Source: an uncultured Lachnospiraceae bacterium (lineage in GTDB: Bacteria > Bacillota > Clostridia > Lachnospirales > Lachnospiraceae). Taken from it: 64,000 bases of DNA. The notes under the pieces were generated by a model. It was not told the DNA's origin. It saw only the letters and a program-made list of their open reading frames with translations, and did not search any database. The stretch lies in contig CAJUST010000002.1 in the NCBI GenBank assembly GCA_910589105.1, positions 1-64,000 of the forward strand, written 5' to 3'. The position numbers and the translations under genes were made by a program. This document shows positions 61,151-64,000 of this stretch, one piece after another. Positions within the stretch are counted from its first letter, which is position 1. The number at the start of each line of letters is the position of its first letter.

Positions 61151-61778
61151 TGCAAAGAAGCTGTATATGATATTGAAATGCAGGCAGTCAATACAAAAGA
61201 GCTTCCAAAACGCGCAAGATATTATCAAAGTATGATTGATTTGCAGATGTTAGACAAAGGGTTACATTATAAGTATTTAAAACCTTATTATATCATTTTT
61301 ACCTGCCCATTTGATGCATTTCAAAAAGGAAGGCATATCTATATTTTTGAAAATAGTTGTATGAAAGAAAAAAGCCTTGCATTAGAAGATGGCGTCACGA
61401 AGATATTTTTATATGCAGACAATGAACTCGATGACGTTCGTCTTGAATTAAAAGTGTTTTTGGATTATGTGGCTGGAATACATTCAGAAGATGCTTTTAC
61501 CAAACAGTTAGAGGAAGCAGTTGAAAAAGCGAAAAAAAATCGGAGATAGAGGCATGAAATATGACGTTATTAATGAGGGATCGGGAAAATTTGGAAAAAG
61601 GCAGGATCGAAGGAAAACGGGAAGGGAAGATCGAAGGGGAAGCAATCGGGATAAAAAATACGCTTTCTTTGATTCAAAAACTTATGGAGAACGGGCATTT
61701 GGAGGAGATTAAAAAATTCAGGAGGATAAGGAGTACTGTGAAAAATTGTTTCGGGAATACCATGTTTTGAATGAATAA
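61151..61778 (+). pseudogene. Broken Rpn/PDDEXK_2 family transposase-like gene
   Basis: Recognisable pieces in three frames: EAVYDIEMQAVNTKELPKRA with YYQSMIDLQMLDKG, FTCPFDAFQKGRHIYIFEN and FLDYVAGI (to 61549), MTLLMRDRENLEKGRIEGK (from 61561), and QEDKEYCEKLFREYHVLNE (to 61778). These are the C-terminal two thirds of an Rpn-type PD-(D/E)XK protein. Lesions: the 5' part is missing (in-frame TGA just before 61151), a probable Trp codon is TAG at 61547-61549, one base is lost before the MTLLM segment, and a second frameshift lies near 61711. It cannot make a functional protein. Confidence 0.85.
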
Positions 61779-61888
61779 CGGGGCGGCAGAGTTAGGGAAG
61801 AATGTTTTTGCATTCCGTCTTGTGCAATGGAAAATTTTGTGTTATGGTAAATATAACAAATTGCGCAAACACAGAGAGGAGGTTATTT

Positions 61889-62659
61889 ATGGCTATTTCT
61901 TCTATATCAAATCAAAACTTGCGCCGCAATTATCAGTCTCTTTCAAGTGGAAAGCGGATTAACAAAGCGGCGGACGATGCGGCGGCTCTTGCAATCGCGC
62001 AAAAGCTGTTGAGCCAGAAAAACGGTTACGATTCAGGATACCGTAACGCCGGAACTTCAAAAGATATGTTAAATGTGGCAGACGGGGCGCTTAGTTCCAT
62101 TACGGACAATTTACAGCGTATCCGGGAACTTGGCGTACAGGCTTCGAATTTTATGTATACGGCTTCCGACCGCGGAGCGATTCAGGCGGAAATTGACCAG
62201 CTAAAGCAGTCGATTTCGGATACCGCATCCCAGACACAGTTTAATAAGATGAATATTCTTGACGGTAGCATGAGCAGTTCCCATGTAGCGGCAGGTCCGA
62301 ATGGAGGAGGATTGGAGATCCATATGCCTAATTCCGCTTTAGAAGCGCTAGGCATTGCGGATTTCGATGTGACTTCCGGCGACTTTGATTTATCCGTGAT
62401 TGACGATGCGATAGACAAAGTCAGTTCCCAGAGAAGCAGTATGGGAGCTTCGTCGAACCGTTTGGATTCTGTTATGGCGTACAATGCAAATGCATCGTAT
62501 CACCTGACCGCATCCCAGAGCAGGTTAGAAGATCTCGATTATCCGAAAGCGGTCTCTGATTTAAAAAAGAATCAGTTGTTAGAGACATTTCAGGTTATGA
62601 TGCGCCGGAAACATTTAGAGAATGAAAATGGCAGGGTCATGCAGCTTTACAGAAGTTAA
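61889..62659 (+). CDS. Flagellin-family protein, divergent C-terminus
   Basis: A 256-residue flagellin-like protein; GAGGAGG precedes ATG 61889. The N-terminus has the D0/D1 pattern (SLSSGKRINKAADDAAALAIAQKL ... LNVADGALSSITDNLQRIRELGVQASN). The central D2/D3 region is very short. The C-terminus keeps the heptads (LTASQSRLEDLDYPKAVSDLKKNQLL) but ends with METHIONINE- and Arg-rich sequence (FQVMMRRKHLENENGRVMQLYRS) instead of the usual QANQ-x-PQ-x-VL-x-LL. It may be a minor filament or structural flagellin. No sigma-D promoter is evident upstream. Confidence 0.85.
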   Translation: MAISSISNQNLRRNYQSLSSGKRINKAADDAAALAIAQKLLSQKNGYDSGYRNAGTSKDMLNVADGALSSITDNLQRIRELGVQASNFMYTASDRGAIQAEIDQLKQSISDTASQTQFNKMNILDGSMSSSHVAAGPNGGGLEIHMPNSALEALGIADFDVTSGDFDLSVIDDAIDKVSSQRSSMGASSNRLDSVMAYNANASYHLTASQSRLEDLDYPKAVSDLKKNQLLETFQVMMRRKHLENENGRVMQLYRS

Positions 62660-62678
62660 ACTGAAAAATAGCAATTTT

Positions 62679-62714
62679 AAAAGGAACCCCTAAAAACAAG
62701 CGGGTTCCTTTTTT
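62679..62714. terminator. Intrinsic terminator after the flagellin gene
   Basis: AAAAGGAACCC pairs with GGGTTCCTTTT, followed by TT. It separates the convergent flagellin and chemoreceptor genes. Confidence 0.85.
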
Positions 62715-62731
62715 GCAAAGTAAATTTAAAA

Positions 62732-64000
62732 TTAGGAAGCAGTTATAATGTCAAGCATTCTTTTTAAATCGGATATTAGCTCCCTAGAATATATTTCAGC
62801 TTCATTTAAAACATGTTCTGCCTTCGCATAATCGTTTTGTTTTAATGCCATAATGGCCTCCCCGCCAAATCTGTGGAAGCGTTCATGCTTATCATTTAAC
62901 GCATCCCAAGTGGGGCGGACTGCTGGTATGTCTGGCGTTAGAGCGTGGTAAAAATGCCCGAATCCGCATTTCGTGGAATCTAACTGTAAAGGAATAATGC
63001 TTCTGTTTTTTACCATATTTTCCAGATTGCGCAGCCATGTCTGATGCGCCGTAATGGCGTTGCGGATATGTTTGGCAAATTCTTCGTTCTTTAAATGGAA
63101 GAATGCATCGGAAGACAAAGCCCCCATCTGCTTGACAGTGGCGTCCAGCGTCTGTTCAATATCGACAACCGGTTCCGTGGCGGTTTTTAATTCTTGGCTG
63201 ACGTTTTCCATAAAATCTGTGCTGTCCCGTAACTGGTTTTCCATTTCAGACATGGAACTGCTGATTTCTTCGCTTAACGCCGTGATGGAACTGATGGATT
63301 CCGTCACTTTGGAAACGCTTGACTGGTTTATGTTGTTAAGCTCCCAGACATTGCTGATTTTGCCTGTCATTGAGCCAAGCGAATCGATCGTTTCCGTCGC
63401 GCTTTTGATGCTCTGCTGGGAAGCGGTTTTAATCTCGGTGACAAATTCGCTCATATCACCGGTCAGTTTTTGCGTTTCTACGGCAAGATCCCGGATTTCA
63501 TTTGCCACAACGGCAAATCCCCGTCCGGCTTCGCCAGCCCTTGCCGCTTCTATGGAAGCGTTTAGCGCTAAAAGGTTTGTCTGTAAAGAGATGGAATCAA
63601 TTCCGGTAATGACTTCGTTCATACGGTTAATAATATTAAAGAGATTGTCCATATCTTTTTGCATCTCGCGTGAAGTGTGAATCGTTTCTTCAGAAAGTGA
63701 GCGGATATCCGTTAGTTCTTCTTGGCATTCCGTGATTTTCTGGTAGACGTCTTCCGAATCTGAGGCGATGTCAATAATTGTATTGGCAAGCGCTTCATGC
63801 TGGCTGTTCTGATCGGAATGGTTTTTGGAATCTCCATAAATCGCTGCCGCCGCTTTTGATACACGATGGGCAATGTCAAGGATTTTTTCCGTTTCGTGCT
63901 GCATAGTCAGGTCAAGGGAACTGATCTGCATAACTGCCCTGACATTATTTTCGAATATTTCCGCAAACTGCTTTCTTGCGTTGGCAAGCCTTTGATAAAT
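62732..64000 (-). CDS. Chemoreceptor with CZB zinc-binding domain, 5' end beyond window
   Basis: The frame stays open to the right edge, so the N-terminus is outside; ATG 63931 is internal (the frame reads [18 protein letters not shown] across it). At least 422 residues are present. The MCP signalling domain has the hairpin tip [32 protein letters not shown]. The C-terminal ~130 residues are a CZB domain with the zinc ligands His in AITAHQTWL, Cys/His in [11 protein letters not shown] and His in [12 protein letters not shown] receptors sense zinc or hypochlorite-linked oxidation. There is no membrane segment in the visible part, so it may be soluble. Confidence 0.9.
   Translation of the reverse strand: MYQRLANARKQFAEIFENNVRAVMQISSLDLTMQHETEKILDIAHRVSKAAAAIYGDSKNHSDQNSQHEALANTIIDIASDSEDVYQKITECQEELTDIRSLSEETIHTSREMQKDMDNLFNIINRMNEVITGIDSISLQTNLLALNASIEAARAGEAGRGFAVVANEIRDLAVETQKLTGDMSEFVTEIKTASQQSIKSATETIDSLGSMTGKISNVWELNNINQSSVSKVTESISSITALSEEISSSMSEMENQLRDSTDFMENVSQELKTATEPVVDIEQTLDATVKQMGALSSDAFFHLKNEEFAKHIRNAITAHQTWLRNLENMVKNRSIIPLQLDSTKCGFGHFYHALTPDIPAVRPTWDALNDKHERFHRFGGEAIMALKQNDYAKAEHVLNEAEIYSRELISDLKRMLDIITAS

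Noticed and set aside
61779..61888. Sigma-D (flagellar) promoter upstream of the flagellin gene
   Set aside because: No TAAA-N15-GCCGATAA-like match was found; only an imperfect palindrome around TTTGTGTTAT/ATATAACAAA is present.

Overview
The window looks like chromosomal DNA of a spore-forming, flagellated Clostridia member, most probably Lachnospiraceae-like. The reasons are: adjacent spoIID and spoIIQ-type sporulation genes, a flagellin-family gene, two chemoreceptors, a BspA-type leucine-rich-repeat protein, a class B sortase with a large InlB-repeat surface protein, a DUF5688 gene, low-to-moderate GC and AGGAGG-type ribosome binding sites. This placement is inference; no 16S gene is present.

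Layout: 1-340 heptanucleotide repeat tract. 0.3-2.4 kb: uncharacterised protein, MerR-like regulator and a convergent orphan response regulator with a hairpin in its leader. 2.4-6.7 kb: YfhO-type membrane protein and an ABC-2 exporter. 6.9-10.4 kb: uncharacterised protein, a cytoplasmic ParB-like/BMP fusion and a metallophosphoesterase. 10.4-11.1 kb: a 127-bp hairpin abutting a truncated restriction-enzyme gene. 11.2-14.8 kb: purC, purB, a secreted C39-like peptidase and a small protein. 15.0-18.3 kb: rsmA, a decayed EcoRI-type methyltransferase, spoIID and spoIIQ. 18.4-20.4 kb: GIY-YIG protein and DEAD-box helicase. 20.5-26.5 kb: sugar-type ABC importer without an ATPase, a cytosine-free intergenic tract and an HlyD-type adaptor. 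26.6-34.2 kb (minus strand): chemoreceptor, giant surface protein and sortase B, apparently one operon.

34,482-51,357 is an integrated element in the 3' half of tRNA-Leu(UAG). A perfect 50-bp direct repeat bounds it, paired 11-mers (candidate integrase arm sites) lie inside both ends, and it encodes a tyrosine integrase, an excisionase-like protein, a RHH/relaxase pair, a PIN-domain pair, a BspA-like surface protein, a phage-type recombination operon (DUF932, YqaJ exonuclease, Rad52-like, DUF5688), an Rpn-family nuclease and a large unassigned P-loop ATPase. It has no visible type IV secretion or coupling protein, so it looks like an integrative mobilizable element. Base composition changes sharply inside it: GC-rich around 40-46 kb, AT-rich around 48.5-51.2 kb.

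51.6-61.0 kb is a ten-gene Mrp/Mbh-type cation/proton antiporter operon with four NuoL/M/N-like subunits and no hydrogenase genes. It is followed by a multiply broken Rpn-family pseudogene, a divergent flagellin and, at the right edge, the 3' part of a CZB-domain chemoreceptor that runs off the window.

The most notable items are the precisely bounded mobile element and its unassigned ATPase, a single nonsense codon in an otherwise intact DUF932 gene, a sigma-E-like promoter placed so that spoIID would be nearly leaderless, the terminator-shaped leader of the orphan response regulator, the 173-nt cytosine-free stretch and the enlarged antiporter operon.
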